Below, piece by piece: positions 1 to 7,099 of a DNA stretch of 46,368 nt. This stretch comes from a virus, in the IMG/VR virus record IMGVR_UViG_3300032053_000139, positions 1-46,368 of that record; one strand, written 5' to 3'. The notes under the pieces were generated by a model, which saw only the letters and a program-made list of their open reading frames with translations, was not told where the DNA came from and did not search any database. The translations under genes and the position numbers were made by a program. Numbering within the stretch: position 1 is the stretch's first letter; each line of letters starts with the position of its first letter.

Positions 1-126
1 TCGGGGCCGCCACAAGAACCGGGCGCCGAGTTCCACCTGACACCACTTCCACAACAAGACCAGGACGTGCCGTGTTCCCGGTGGATGTTGCCCGCCTGGT
101 CCGAGGGGGCCTGCCCGCGTCTTGCG
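1..126. repeat. Left copy of the 126-bp end overlap (circular assembly)
   Basis: Bases 1-126 are identical to 46242-46367; the following base differs (G at 127, A at 46368). The reading frame of the helicase-loader gene passes through both copies without a break, so this is most simply the overlap of a circular or circularly permuted genome rather than two biological repeats. Permutation would fit headful packaging, but that is inference. The single differing base could be population variation or an assembly branch. Confidence 0.9.
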
Positions 127-672
127 GCGGGGTGGTTGAAGGCGCGTGTCGGCATCGGCATCCCCGCCAAGCTCCTGGCGGCACGGCCCGACTCTCCGCC
201 CAGGACCGCGGCGGGGCCTGGGCAGGCAAATGCTTGGGCAGAGGCGGACGAGTGGTTGCGCGGCGGGAGCGCCACTCACTTGGTCATCAGGGGCACGCCG
301 GGTGTCGGTAAGTCATTCCTCGCCTCACGCCTCGTCCAGGTCGTGGTCCCGGGCCTGATTGCGCGATGGGTGGAAGTCGCCATGTTCGACCCCATCCGGG
401 ATGAGGACGACTTGGAAAAGTGGACCTTGGCCGGGATACTCGTCCTCAACGACTTGGGTTGCGAGTGGAACAAGGCGAGCGGCGGGACCTACTGTGAGAA
501 CCGGCTGGACGCGCTGATTCGAACGGTCGACGCGAATGGCGGACGCGTGGTCGTGACCACGAACCTACCCGCGAAGGCCATGGCCGACCGCTACTCGGCG
601 GCGATGGTGGACCGGCTGGTGAGCGACGGGTGCCCACTGGTCATAGCGGGCGCCACACAGAGAGGGAGATGA
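1..672 (+). CDS. DnaC/IstB-like helicase loader ATPase (3' part, continues from 46161)
   Basis: Replicative helicase loader: an AAA+ ATPase expected to place the host DnaB helicase at the origin. Joined to its 5' part at the window end, the protein is about 250 residues, normal for DnaC-like loaders. Counting from the ATG at 46152, Walker A GTPGVGKS is at about 128-135, a Walker B-like ILVLNDLG at 176-183 and the sensor-I TTN at 216-218, followed by an Arg-rich C terminus with DRL. Walker B has N where many loaders have a second acidic residue (NDLG rather than DDLG). The N terminus holds four cysteines (about C23, C27, C55, C68) that could bind zinc. It follows the replication initiator directly, the usual initiator-loader pair. 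Confidence 0.85.
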   Translation, partial: SGPPQEPGAEFHLTPLPQQDQDVPCSRWMLPAWSEGACPRLAAGWLKARVGIGIPAKLLAARPDSPPRTAAGPGQANAWAEADEWLRGGSATHLVIRGTPGVGKSFLASRLVQVVVPGLIARWVEVAMFDPIRDEDDLEKWTLAGILVLNDLGCEWNKASGGTYCENRLDALIRTVDANGGRVVVTTNLPAKAMADRYSAAMVDRLVSDGCPLVIAGATQRGR

Positions 673-677
673 AGTCA

Positions 678-884
678 ATGCCACGTAGAGCGAAGCACGT
701 CAATATCCAGCGGTCGGCGAACGTCGTCGGCATCGTGCTGGCGGTGTGGCTCGTGGTCGTGTGTGTGTTCGCGTACGTCCAGCATCAACGGTGGCAGGGT
801 TCCTGGGCCGAGGTCGGCTCCATCGTGCACGAGGAATGCTCCGGCGCATCCGGCTGGTATCTGGCGGTCGTGGGAGGGAATTGA
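678..884 (+). CDS. Small single-pass membrane protein
   Basis: A 68-residue protein of unknown function. After a basic N terminus (RRAK) there is one hydrophobic helix at about residues 12-29 (GIVLAVWLVVVCVFAYV), then a short polar tail with Trp and Cys, probably a bitopic inner-membrane protein. ATG 678 is preferred over the in-frame ATG 669 because AGGGAG at 664-668 is about 9 nt before 678 but touches 669. It lies between the helicase loader and a second membrane-anchored protein. Confidence 0.6.
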   Translation: MPRRAKHVNIQRSANVVGIVLAVWLVVVCVFAYVQHQRWQGSWAEVGSIVHEECSGASGWYLAVVGGN

Positions 885-886
885 CC

Positions 887-1231
887 ATGTTCGAGTCCCT
901 GCTCATCATCGGCGTTCTCGCCCTCGGTTGCGGGTTGTGGCTGGACTGGCTCATCGCCTGGTTGCGGAGACGGCGCGAGGCGGAGGCGGCTTGCCCGTCT
1001 CCCGGGATCTACATCGCGGCGGAACTCAAAGCAAGGGACTGGACGCGCGCGGACCTGGCTCGGCTCATGGGGTGCTCCGTCCGCACCGTCAGCGACATCA
1101 TCAACGGCGAACGCGACATCACCCTGGAGACCGCGATTGGGCTGGCCGCGGCCTTCGGGACCAGCGCGGAACTCTGGGTGAACCTGCAAGTCTCGCATGA
1201 CCGGCGGCGGTGTCGGGTGGTGGCGTCGTGA
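887..1231 (+). CDS. Membrane-tethered HigA-like helix-turn-helix protein
   Basis: A 114-residue protein with two parts. Residues 4-26 form one hydrophobic segment followed by RRRR, so the rest should face the cytoplasm. Residues 42-100 match the HigA/XRE antitoxin family closely: AELKARDWTRADLARLMG, SVRTVSDIINGERDITLETA and the family's terminal GTSAELWVNLQ. HigA proteins are normally soluble DNA-binding antitoxins about this long. A transmembrane anchor replacing the first few residues is unusual, and no HigB toxin is seen next to it. It may act as an immunity or superinfection regulator, or neutralise a host HigB, but that is inference. Confidence 0.75.
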   Translation: MFESLLIIGVLALGCGLWLDWLIAWLRRRREAEAACPSPGIYIAAELKARDWTRADLARLMGCSVRTVSDIINGERDITLETAIGLAAAFGTSAELWVNLQVSHDRRRCRVVAS

Positions 1232-1467
1232 GCCTACTCGCGCGCGTCCGTCGGGTCCTCGGTCGTCTGGAAGAGAAGTTGCCGCAGGTCAGCGTTTGGG
1301 TGGTGGTCGACCTGTTCGCGTGGAGGCTCGACTATGGGCGAGGCCACTTGGCCAAGGTGGAGTGGCGCGGCGAACAATGGCAGGCCGACCTCACACTCGG
1401 GCCGATTGGCGTGGGTGTGACCCTGGAATTGCCCAGGCGGTGGCTGTGGCTGGCGGCGTCGCGGTGA
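1228..1467 (+). CDS. Hypothetical protein, early operon
   Basis: A 79-residue product from GTG 1228, which overlaps the previous stop (GTGA). It starts with an amphipathic basic helix (LLARVRRVLGRLEEKL) and continues with beta-like, Trp-rich sequence. It is not recognised. Overlap with neighbours on both sides supports translation as part of the operon. Confidence 0.5.
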   Translation: MSLLARVRRVLGRLEEKLPQVSVWVVVDLFAWRLDYGRGHLAKVEWRGEQWQADLTLGPIGVGVTLELPRRWLWLAASR

Positions 1468-1853
1468 GGACCCTCCAGGCAAGAAACCGTAGCCGGGGCA
1501 TCAGTGCCGAGTATCGCGGCGTGAAGTGGCTCCGCGATCATGGCCTCGCCGCCGTCCGCGTCCCCATGTCGGGTGCCGGGGCGATGGTCGGTGACATCCG
1601 GGCCGGGGCGGTGGAGCCCGACCGGCTAGTCATCGACTGGAAGCACACGGAGCAAAAGGGCTTCCGCGTGACCGAGGTTCTGATGGAGAAGGTCAGCGGC
1701 TGGGGGCGGGGCCTCGGTGAGCGCATCGGGTTGCTGGTAGTCCAGTTCGGCGGGAGCCGCCGGCGGTGGGTGGTCATGGACGCCGAGGATCTAGTGGTGT
1801 TGCTCAAGGAAGCGAAGGAAGCGAGGACGGGGAGAGGAGAGGTTGCGTCATGA
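1464..1853 (+). CDS. PD-(D/E)XK nuclease, Holliday junction resolvase-like
   Basis: A 129-residue protein from GTG 1464, overlapping the previous stop. The order GISAEYRGVKWLRDHG, RVPMSGAG, VGDIRAG, then VIDWKHT reproduces the archaeal Hjc/phage resolvase pattern: E in helix 1, a substrate-loop SG, the catalytic D of GDI, and a D-x-K motif (IDWKHT, an atypical D in place of E). Such enzymes cut four-way junctions during recombination or before packaging, which fits the nearby Rad52-type annealing protein and Fe-S nuclease. RusA and VRR-NUC enzymes look different. The exact substrate is inferred. Confidence 0.7.
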   Translation: MRTLQARNRSRGISAEYRGVKWLRDHGLAAVRVPMSGAGAMVGDIRAGAVEPDRLVIDWKHTEQKGFRVTEVLMEKVSGWGRGLGERIGLLVVQFGGSRRRWVVMDAEDLVVLLKEAKEARTGRGEVAS

Positions 1854-2311
1854 CGGACGACATTGACGGTCTGGAGGGCGTGGCTCTTGATAGGGCCATT
1901 CACCTTGAGGTCATGGGCGGCTCCGAGGACGACTTGCACCGCCAGGTCAGCGGCAGGACCTACGTGACCCGCGAGATGGCCATGGACGCCGGGGACCTCT
2001 CGCTGGAGGGCACGGTGTACTCGGACGACGAGTGGGAACACGTCGCGCCGCCGCCCTACTCGTCCACCTGGCCCGACTTCGGCCAGGCGTTCGACCGGGT
2101 GACCAAGCCCGAGCCGGAGGGACTGGGACTGCGGATTGCCCTACACACCGGCGGCAGAGGTGACGAGTGGACGTGGGTGCATATGCGGCGCCTGGCTGAC
2201 CTTGACCACACCTGCGATGCCGAGGGCACCGGCAATCTAAAGGCTGTCTTCCTCCGCGCGGCCCTCAAGGCCGTCCGGGTGAAGACGAAGAGAGGAGGGG
2301 TTGCGTCGTGA
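1850..2311 (+). CDS. Phage ABA-sandwich-like protein
   Basis: A 153-residue protein whose ATG overlaps the upstream stop (ATGA). The run ALDRAIHLEVMG, then W/PPYSSTWPDFGQAFDRV, then a terminal FLRAALKAV resembles the phage 'ABA sandwich' proteins that occur beside replication genes; their function is unknown. The leader AGAGGAGAGGTTGCGTC just before the start reappears before the next gene (2288-2307), and both preceding proteins end in VAS. Confidence 0.55.
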   Translation: MTDDIDGLEGVALDRAIHLEVMGGSEDDLHRQVSGRTYVTREMAMDAGDLSLEGTVYSDDEWEHVAPPPYSSTWPDFGQAFDRVTKPEPEGLGLRIALHTGGRGDEWTWVHMRRLADLDHTCDAEGTGNLKAVFLRAALKAVRVKTKRGGVAS

Positions 2312-2532
2312 CGACCAGACAAGGCAAGGACCACACAGCCGTCTGCGCCCGCTGCCGGACCTGGGCCACGTGGAGTGGCACCCTGTGCGACGGTGGGAAG
2401 CGCGTGAAGGGCGAGGGTTGGGTCTGCTCCGTGTGTCTGTGGGCGGAGCGGAAGCGGAAGAACGATGCCGAGCGGGCGCGGGGCGGGTTCTCGCTGCCGG
2501 GGTCCGGGTTTCTAGTGGACGAGGGGGCGTGA
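2308..2532 (+). CDS. Small zinc-ribbon-like protein
   Basis: A 74-residue product, GTG start overlapping the upstream stop. Cysteines are arranged CARC ... C ... CSVC, as in a zinc ribbon, and are followed by a basic stretch (AERKRKNDAERARGG). Probably a nucleic-acid-binding accessory protein; the function is unknown. Confidence 0.5.
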   Translation: MTTRQGKDHTAVCARCRTWATWSGTLCDGGKRVKGEGWVCSVCLWAERKRKNDAERARGGFSLPGSGFLVDEGA

Positions 2533-2536
2533 GCGA

Positions 2537-3043
2537 GTGGGTGAGTTGAGTAGAGAAGAACGGGCGGCCATGCGGGAGCGATGGGCCCTCGGGAAAGAAG
2601 AGAGATGGCTCAAGTTCGACCTCATAGACCCCGATACCAAGACTAGTGTCCGCAGGGACATCCTCCGCGCCCTTGACGCCCTCGATGCCGCCGAAACCCG
2701 CAACGCGGCTTACCGGGGGATGGTGGTCCGCCTTCTCGGTGCGTCGCGGTGGGCCGAACCCACTTGCGTGTATTGCCTCGGCGTCAGACCCGACCACGGC
2801 CCGGCTTGCCCAGAGGTTGCCGCTCAGGCGCTCCTCCTCTCCCCCGACCCCGCCCAGGGCATCGTCGAGAGGCTGGCGGCGGGGGCCAAGTTGGGCGCGG
2901 ACATCCGCGAGGCCCTGGAGCGGCGTAAGGGCCCGGAGCCCGTGGAAGTCATGGAATTCGAGAAGACCCTCGTCCACGAGGTTCTCTGCGGCGTGAACGT
3001 CGAGATTGCCCTCGCGGCCTACGACAAGGCGGTGCGTCCATGA
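2537..3043 (+). CDS. Hypothetical protein with CxxC pair
   Basis: A 168-residue, largely helical protein of unknown function. The middle holds CVYCLGVRPDHGPAC, a possible metal site. The start is uncertain: GTG 2537 gives the listed length, and an in-frame TTG lies three codons later. It overlaps the next gene by the ATGA arrangement. Confidence 0.5.
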   Translation: MGELSREERAAMRERWALGKEERWLKFDLIDPDTKTSVRRDILRALDALDAAETRNAAYRGMVVRLLGASRWAEPTCVYCLGVRPDHGPACPEVAAQALLLSPDPAQGIVERLAAGAKLGADIREALERRKGPEPVEVMEFEKTLVHEVLCGVNVEIALAAYDKAVRP

Positions 3044-3261
3044 CCTTCGATGAGTGGTACGCCCATCGCCTGGCGGAACTGGAGTTCGCCGTCCTGCGAA
3101 CCGCCCTGGTCTACACGTGCCGCACTGGTGTGAGGACACTCACATCGGCGGCGGAGTACAACGCGCTCTCCGAAGCCTGTGCCAATTACCGTAAGTGGTT
3201 CAACGACCAGGACACCCTGCGGGTTGCGTGGGTGGCGGCGGAGAAGGAGGCTACATCGTGA
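3040..3261 (+). CDS. Hypothetical small protein
   Basis: 73 residues, ATG 3040 overlapping the previous stop. The sequence is helical (EWYAHRLAELEFAVLRTAL; LSEACANYRKWFNDQD) with no recognised family. An AAGGAGG site near its end serves the next gene. Confidence 0.5.
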   Translation: MTFDEWYAHRLAELEFAVLRTALVYTCRTGVRTLTSAAEYNALSEACANYRKWFNDQDTLRVAWVAAEKEATS

Positions 3262-3539
3262 CAACTAGGCGGCTCGGTTACGACGACGGGATGGAGGACG
3301 CCTTGATAGGCTTCCTCCCCCGGTCGCGGGGCGCGGAGTACCGGCGCAGCTACGAACAAGGCATCAACCGGGAGGTCCGCCGGCTCCGCAACATCCTGGA
3401 CACCTGCCCGGGATGCTGGCTGTTCGACCCGGCGATGCCCGAGACGGGTTGCTCCTACCAAGTGGGTGTGGGCGCGGCGGCGGGGCCGGGGTGCGGGAGC
3501 CGGCGGCCGTTTGCCCGGAGGAGTGCCGATGGTGCCTGA
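3258..3539 (+). CDS. Hypothetical protein, upstream of the sigma factor
   Basis: 93 residues from GTG 3258, overlapping the previous stop. It contains DTCPGCWLFD, a CxxC pair, and a Gly/Arg-rich tail with two more cysteines. Its last 11 bases overlap the start of the sigma factor gene, so the two are probably co-translated. Function unknown. Confidence 0.45.
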   Translation: MTTRRLGYDDGMEDALIGFLPRSRGAEYRRSYEQGINREVRRLRNILDTCPGCWLFDPAMPETGCSYQVGVGAAAGPGCGSRRPFARRSADGA

Positions 3540-4464
3540 CGCCGCCACTCTCCCGACGCTAACCTCGCCCTCTCCCGCCCTCCCCGCCTGGGCCGAGTGG
3601 GAGGCCGCGGCCCGGCCCATCATCCGGTTCATGACGCGGGACCTCTACACGCAGGGCATGGAGAGGGCTGACTGGAGCCAGGAACTATGGGCGAAGTTGT
3701 GGGCGGCGTTCTCCCGGGGCCTCTATGACCCGGCGCGGGGTCCGCTAGGGGCGTTCGTCCGCCTGGTCCTGCGCCATCACGTCTGCACGCTGTTCCTTTC
3801 CCTGCACGGTCCCGCGCAAGAGCCCCGGCGGCGGGCGGTGTCACTTGATGCCCCGGCGGGCGGCGGTGGCCACAGCGGCGTGGGATTGCGCGTCGAGGAC
3901 CGGCTGGGGATTTGGGACGGTGGCCTGGAGACGGTGGACGAGGAGCCGGACGAAGAAGCCAAGAGGTTGCGCGGGATAGTCGCCGGGGCAAGACTGTCGG
4001 AGTTGGAGTGGTCGGCGTTCGCGGAGTGCATCCTCGGCCAGTCCACGTATCAGCAATTCGCGGCGGCCTTGGGCGGGTCGGTGAAGGCCGTGGATAACGC
4101 CATCCAACGCGCGCGGGCGAAACTCGCCGTGGTCGTGGGCATGGAGGATCCGGCCAAGGTGCCGGGCGGACTGAAGGTCATGCTCGGTCGGCGGACGCGC
4201 GGTGGCCGGCGGACGGGGAGCGCCAGTCCGGCGCGCCTCCTGGCCTGGGACCATCGCTACTCCGGCCTGTACCTCGCCACCGACGCGCGGGGCAGGGCGG
4301 TGTTGGTGCGCCCGGAGGCGGTGCTCCTGTGCCGCGCTGGAGGACATTGGTTCGCGCCACATGAAGTAGGGCGGCAGAGGGACACGAAGGGGGTACGGCC
4401 AGATGAACGCGGAACCAGCGGAACTACGCGGGATGGAGTCGGTGGGGTTAATGCCGCGGGCTAA
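3529..4464 (+). CDS. RNA polymerase sigma-70-family factor (ECF-like)
   Basis: A 311-residue protein. Residues about 22-95 look like sigma region 2 (core binding and -10 recognition): WEAAARPIIRFMTRDLY, SQELWAKLWAAFSRGLYDP, GAFVRLVLRHHVCTLFL. An acidic, Gly-rich linker follows. Residues 156-202 look like region 4 (-35 recognition): LSELEWSAFAECILGQSTY, then GGSVKAVDNAIQRARAKL. This two-domain plan is that of ECF sigma factors. About 110 extra residues at the C terminus are basic then Gly/Trp-rich and unrecognised. ATG 3529 has GGAGGAG 7-8 nt upstream. As the second-last coding block of the early operon it is a good candidate for redirecting host polymerase to late genes. Confidence 0.75.
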   Translation: MVPDAATLPTLTSPSPALPAWAEWEAAARPIIRFMTRDLYTQGMERADWSQELWAKLWAAFSRGLYDPARGPLGAFVRLVLRHHVCTLFLSLHGPAQEPRRRAVSLDAPAGGGGHSGVGLRVEDRLGIWDGGLETVDEEPDEEAKRLRGIVAGARLSELEWSAFAECILGQSTYQQFAAALGGSVKAVDNAIQRARAKLAVVVGMEDPAKVPGGLKVMLGRRTRGGRRTGSASPARLLAWDHRYSGLYLATDARGRAVLVRPEAVLLCRAGGHWFAPHEVGRQRDTKGVRPDERGTSGTTRDGVGGVNAAG

Positions 4465-4975
4465 GAGGACGTTTTCGGTCGAGCATCGCCGCCGACTGTC
4501 CGAGGCCCAGACAGGCAAGAAACACAGCGCCGAGGCCTGCCGCAAAATGTCGGAGGCCCTGAAGGGCCGGAAGGGCAAGAAACGGCCTCCGTTCTCGGCT
4601 GAGACCCGCCGCAAAATGTCGGAAGCTCATAAGGGCAAGAAATTCAGCGCTGAGCGCTGCCGAAAAATGTCTGAGGTCCGAAAAGGCGACCGCAATCCAT
4701 GCTGGAAGGGCGGTCGTCACGTCGAGTCGGCCGGTTACATCAGTATCCACTCGCCGGACCACCCGAGTTGTCACCGTAGCGGGCGCGTCTACGAGCATCG
4801 GTTGGTCTTAGAGGCGGCCCTGGGACGTTTCCTGCTCCCCACCGAGGTTATCCACCACAAGAACGGCGTCAGGGCAGACAATCGACCCGAAAACCTGGAG
4901 CTCTTCTCCGGCAACAGGGAACACAGAGCCGCCCACCGCCTTGCCGTGTCGGCTTTGGAGGTGGCGGCGGAATGA
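4403..4975 (+). CDS. HNH homing endonuclease with NUMOD3 repeats
   Basis: A 190-residue protein. The N-terminal half has about four NUMOD3 DNA-binding repeats of the form S-x-E-x-R-x-K-M-S-E-A-x-K-G-K-K (for example HRRLSEAQTGKKHSAE, TRRKMSEAHKGKKFS). The C-terminal half is an HNH_3 domain: YEHRLVLEAALGR, EVIHHKNGV, DNRPENLELF, EHRAAH. Such proteins are selfish site-specific nucleases. It overlaps the end of the sigma factor gene by 62 bases and so is translated with the operon, unlike the two antisense endonucleases farther right. ATG 4433 and 4451 are alternative starts. Confidence 0.85.
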   Translation: MNAEPAELRGMESVGLMPRAKRTFSVEHRRRLSEAQTGKKHSAEACRKMSEALKGRKGKKRPPFSAETRRKMSEAHKGKKFSAERCRKMSEVRKGDRNPCWKGGRHVESAGYISIHSPDHPSCHRSGRVYEHRLVLEAALGRFLLPTEVIHHKNGVRADNRPENLELFSGNREHRAAHRLAVSALEVAAE

Positions 4976-5358
4976 GTGCGCCTCGCGTCGTCGCGTTTCC
5001 GTTGTGCACCCTATGCGGGGCGCGGATGGTTCGCCTCGAACTGAAGCACATCGCGGACAGGTGGCCCTCCTGCCCTAGCGGTGGTACGGTCTCGGGGATC
5101 TACGTCTGCCCGGGCGTGGTGCCCGGCGCGGACCCGGCGACGAACCACGACTGGGATCAGGAGGCGCTAGCGTTCTACCCGCACCTGCTCAATCGGCTCG
5201 GAAATCGCGTGTATGGGTGGCACATCCAGACGTGCTTCTGGGAGGACGTGCGCGAGAAGGCCCTTGCCTTCCGGGAGCGGGTGCGGCAGGTGATAGAGCG
5301 ATTGCCGGCGGCTGGTCCGGTGCGACAGTTCAAGGCGGACTGGGCGTGTTCAGCCTAG
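4972..5358 (+). CDS. Hypothetical protein with CxxC pairs; last early gene
   Basis: 128 residues, ATG overlapping the previous stop. The N terminus has CTLCGARM and later C and C around PSCPSG and YVCPG, consistent with a zinc ribbon. The rest is helical (HLLNRLGNRV; EDVREKALAFRERVRQVIERL). Function not recognised. Confidence 0.5.
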   Translation: MSAPRVVAFPLCTLCGARMVRLELKHIADRWPSCPSGGTVSGIYVCPGVVPGADPATNHDWDQEALAFYPHLLNRLGNRVYGWHIQTCFWEDVREKALAFRERVRQVIERLPAAGPVRQFKADWACSA

Positions 5359-5373
5359 GGGATGCGGAGGTGC

Positions 5374-5383
5374 TATTATATAG
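5374..5383. promoter_or_regulatory. AT-rich -10-like element, readable in both directions
   Basis: In a GC-rich setting the bases TATTATATAG stand out. On the plus strand they give TATTAT (5374-5379); on the minus strand they contain a perfect TATAAT. No good -35 is seen on the plus strand; on the minus strand AGGACA lies 16 nt upstream. A plus-strand start near 5385 would produce the RNA described next; a minus-strand start would give antisense RNA into the end of the early operon. Confidence 0.4.
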
Positions 5384-5560
5384 TGGGGAGGAAGATTGTC
5401 CTCTAGGATGGACTCCGATCCCCACTAAGGGCAGTCCTGTAGCCGTGACGCATCGCCATGAGTGAAGGCGACACCGACGCCACGGCGCGGGCTTCGCCAA
5501 TGGCCCCCACGTAGGGGCCAGAAAGCAGAAGGGCCGGACCCATGTGGGCACCGGCCCTTT
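5381..5560 (+). ncRNA. Candidate structured small RNA
   Basis: There is no gene between 5359 and 5583. The stretch opens with a hairpin: a perfect 9-bp stem TAGTGGGGA/TCCCCACTA (5381-5389 with 5419-5427) continued by GGA/TCC and GTCC/GGAC. A second perfect hairpin, GGCCCC/GGGGCC with loop CACGTA, lies around 5503-5520, and a terminator closes the unit at 5529-5560. AT-rich -10-like bases sit immediately before it. It could be an independent RNA of about 180 nt or the structured 3' end of the early transcript. Confidence 0.45.
5529..5560. terminator. Bidirectional terminator between convergent operons
   Basis: The inverted repeat AAGGGCCGG ... CCGGCCCTT, with an inner CCCA/TGGG, forms a long GC-rich stem followed by TTGGCGTTTT on the plus strand. 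On the minus strand AAAGCAGAA precedes the complement. It separates the rightward early operon from the leftward operon and probably stops both. Confidence 0.75.
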
Positions 5561-5583
5561 GGCGTTTTGCGCGGGCTAGGCGG

Positions 5584-5895
5584 CTAGGTTTCGTGGAGGC
5601 CTTGGGCGCCGGGCGCGTTCGTCGGACAAGGGCCGTCGTCCTCGTCGTCCTCGTTGGTTGCGTCAGGGGCGTCCGCGTCTATGTAGTCGTCGCTGACAAT
5701 CGGCTTGTTTTTGTAGGGGTCGCTGTCATCGGTGCAATCGCAGATGGCGATAATCATACCCTTGCCCGCGCCCGTTGATTTGACCACCGGATAGAAACCC
5801 GCGCAACCTGGAACGTCCCACCCGTCGAGTTCGGCCTTGCACTCGGCATAGTCCCGGCCCACAAACCTTATCGCAAACTTGGTCTTGAGGTTCAT
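5584..5895 (-). CDS. Hypothetical acidic-tailed protein
   Basis: 103 residues, last gene of the leftward operon. The N-terminal half is mixed alpha/beta (KFAIRFVGRDYAECKAELDG); the C-terminal half is strongly acidic (SDDYIDADAPDATNEDDEDD). The acidic tail suggests binding to a basic partner or DNA mimicry, but this is only composition. AGAGGAG precedes the ATG. Confidence 0.55.
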   Translation of the reverse strand: MNLKTKFAIRFVGRDYAECKAELDGWDVPGCAGFYPVVKSTGAGKGMIIAICDCTDDSDPYKNKPIVSDDYIDADAPDATNEDDEDDGPCPTNAPGAQGLHET

Positions 5896-5910
5896 CGTGT
5901 CATTCTCCTC

Positions 5911-6138
5911 TCACTTGTATCTCGCGGCGTACTCCTCTACCGCGCGCGTCGCTACGTCGTGCATGGCCACCGGGCGCGCGGGGGTACTCTCGCGGTGGGC
6001 GAGTTCCCGCAGCAGGTCCAGGGTGCCCGCGCGTACGGTGAGGGTGCCCCATTCCTGGGTGCGGCGGAGGTACTTGGCCGCCTGCTCCGGGGTCATGCCT
6101 CCGGCGATGAGTCCGGCGGGGTCGGCGCGTTTACGCAC
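5911..6138 (-). CDS. Hypothetical small helical protein
   Basis: 75 residues. The sequence TPEQAAKYLRRTQEWGTLTVRAGTLDLLRELAHRES suggests a ribbon-helix-helix-like or HTH-like fold, with a C-terminal helix (ATRAVEEYAARY). It overlaps the preceding leftward gene by 8 bases. A DNA-binding role is possible but unproven. Confidence 0.5.
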   Translation of the reverse strand: MRKRADPAGLIAGGMTPEQAAKYLRRTQEWGTLTVRAGTLDLLRELAHRESTPARPVAMHDVATRAVEEYAARYK

Positions 6139-6382
6139 GGGCGGCGGCCTCCTTCTCGGTGGCTACGGCGTCGGCGTCCCAGGGCACGGGTGAACCCGGA
6201 GGGCTGATCGCGCGGATGCAACCGGCGCGGAGCCCGAGAACCATAATCGCGACTACCGCGCTGCCGTCCTGTCTCTCGACGGCGCGAGGGTAGGCGGTTT
6301 CGAGGACCCGCAGGGTCTCCGCGTCCGTCGCGTAGGTCCGGCCGTCAAGGCGGAAACATTCGGTCAAAGGGCGGCTAGACAT
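6131..6382 (-). CDS. Hypothetical protein
   Basis: 83 residues. The start is set at ATG 6382 because AGGAG lies 9 nt upstream; a longer frame extends to 6400 without a ribosome site. Sequence: a short beta-rich N terminus (FRLDGRTYATDAETL), a helix with ETAYPRAVERQDG, then Gly/Ala-rich sequence. Overlaps the preceding gene by 8 bases. No family recognised. Confidence 0.5.
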   Translation of the reverse strand: MSSRPLTECFRLDGRTYATDAETLRVLETAYPRAVERQDGSAVVAIMVLGLRAGCIRAISPPGSPVPWDADAVATEKEAAARA

Positions 6383-6734
6383 TCTGCTCACACTCCTCAA
6401 AGGGTGCCTTCAGAGCTATTTCGGCGGCGCGGTCGGTGAAGACCGGGTTTCGCGCCATTAGTAGTGCAAGCAACGTGCGGTGGTTGTGGGTGGGGAGACG
6501 CGTCCGCGACCAGTCCAAGAGACTGGCGATGAGGGTCTTCTCGGCTTCATGGTAGCGGGCGGCGCGTTCCTCGACACCCGCCTCCCGCTCAATCCGCATG
6601 TCGGTCTCGGCGAAGGCGTCCCACTCGGCATCTGGTGCGGAATAGGCGGGCATGGGCGGCATGAGTTTCTCCTTGCGCTTCAGACAGGCCTCGTAGTCGG
6701 CCTTGGCCTGGCGGTAGGCGTCCTTGACTCCCAT
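6375..6734 (-). CDS. Hypothetical coiled-coil-like protein
   Basis: 119 residues from ATG 6734, with a GGAGGAAGG ribosome site. It begins with a charged helix (DAYRQAKADYEACLKRKEKL) and continues with a second (MRIEREAGVEERAARYHEAEKTL), then RTRLPTHNHRTLLALLMAR. Probably an all-helical small protein; function unknown. Confidence 0.55.
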   Translation of the reverse strand: MGVKDAYRQAKADYEACLKRKEKLMPPMPAYSAPDAEWDAFAETDMRIEREAGVEERAARYHEAEKTLIASLLDWSRTRLPTHNHRTLLALLMARNPVFTDRAAEIALKAPFEECEQNV

Positions 6735-6796
6735 TAGGCCTTCCTCCTCTCCTCGGGGCCTAGCTTGTGCGACCAGGCCCCGGTGTGGCGCGGTGA

Positions 6797-7099
6797 CTAC
6801 TGCACTCTGTGACCCTTGCGGAGGGTGCGGGCGACGGGCTGGGAGCCAGCATCGTGGGTAAGCGCGTCGCGGAGCGTCTCTCCGTTGGTGTAGATGGCAT
6901 TCCACGGGGCGGCTAGGTCGGTGGAGTGGGACATGCCCAGCGTGCCATAGGGCAGCAGGTACTTGCTGTCCGTCCACTCGCCCGTGCGGCGGCTCCAGGT
7001 CGTGATGATCCAGCCTGTGGCGGCGGCGCGGATGGTGTAGCCACCCCACTCCCCATCGCGTGTGTAGCTGGCCGCGGTGTCGCGCTTCGTGCGCTTCAT
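6797..7099 (-). CDS. Hypothetical protein
   Basis: 100 residues with a basic N terminus (MKRTKRDTAASYTRDGEW) and a Trp-rich central beta-like region (GWIITTWSRRTGEWTDSKYL). Some phage proteins that mask or modify host factors look like this, but no family is recognised. A GAGAGGAGAG ribosome site precedes the ATG. Confidence 0.5.
   Translation of the reverse strand: MKRTKRDTAASYTRDGEWGGYTIRAAATGWIITTWSRRTGEWTDSKYLLPYGTLGMSHSTDLAAPWNAIYTNGETLRDALTHDAGSQPVARTLRKGHRVQ

Noticed and set aside
1-126. Direct terminal repeats of a linear genome
   Set aside because: The loader gene reads through in frame and the length equals a typical assembly overlap; circularity explains it without extra assumptions.
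3841-4614. A 257-codon minus-strand frame
   Set aside because: Opposite the sigma factor and HNH gene, both with firm motifs; no independent support.
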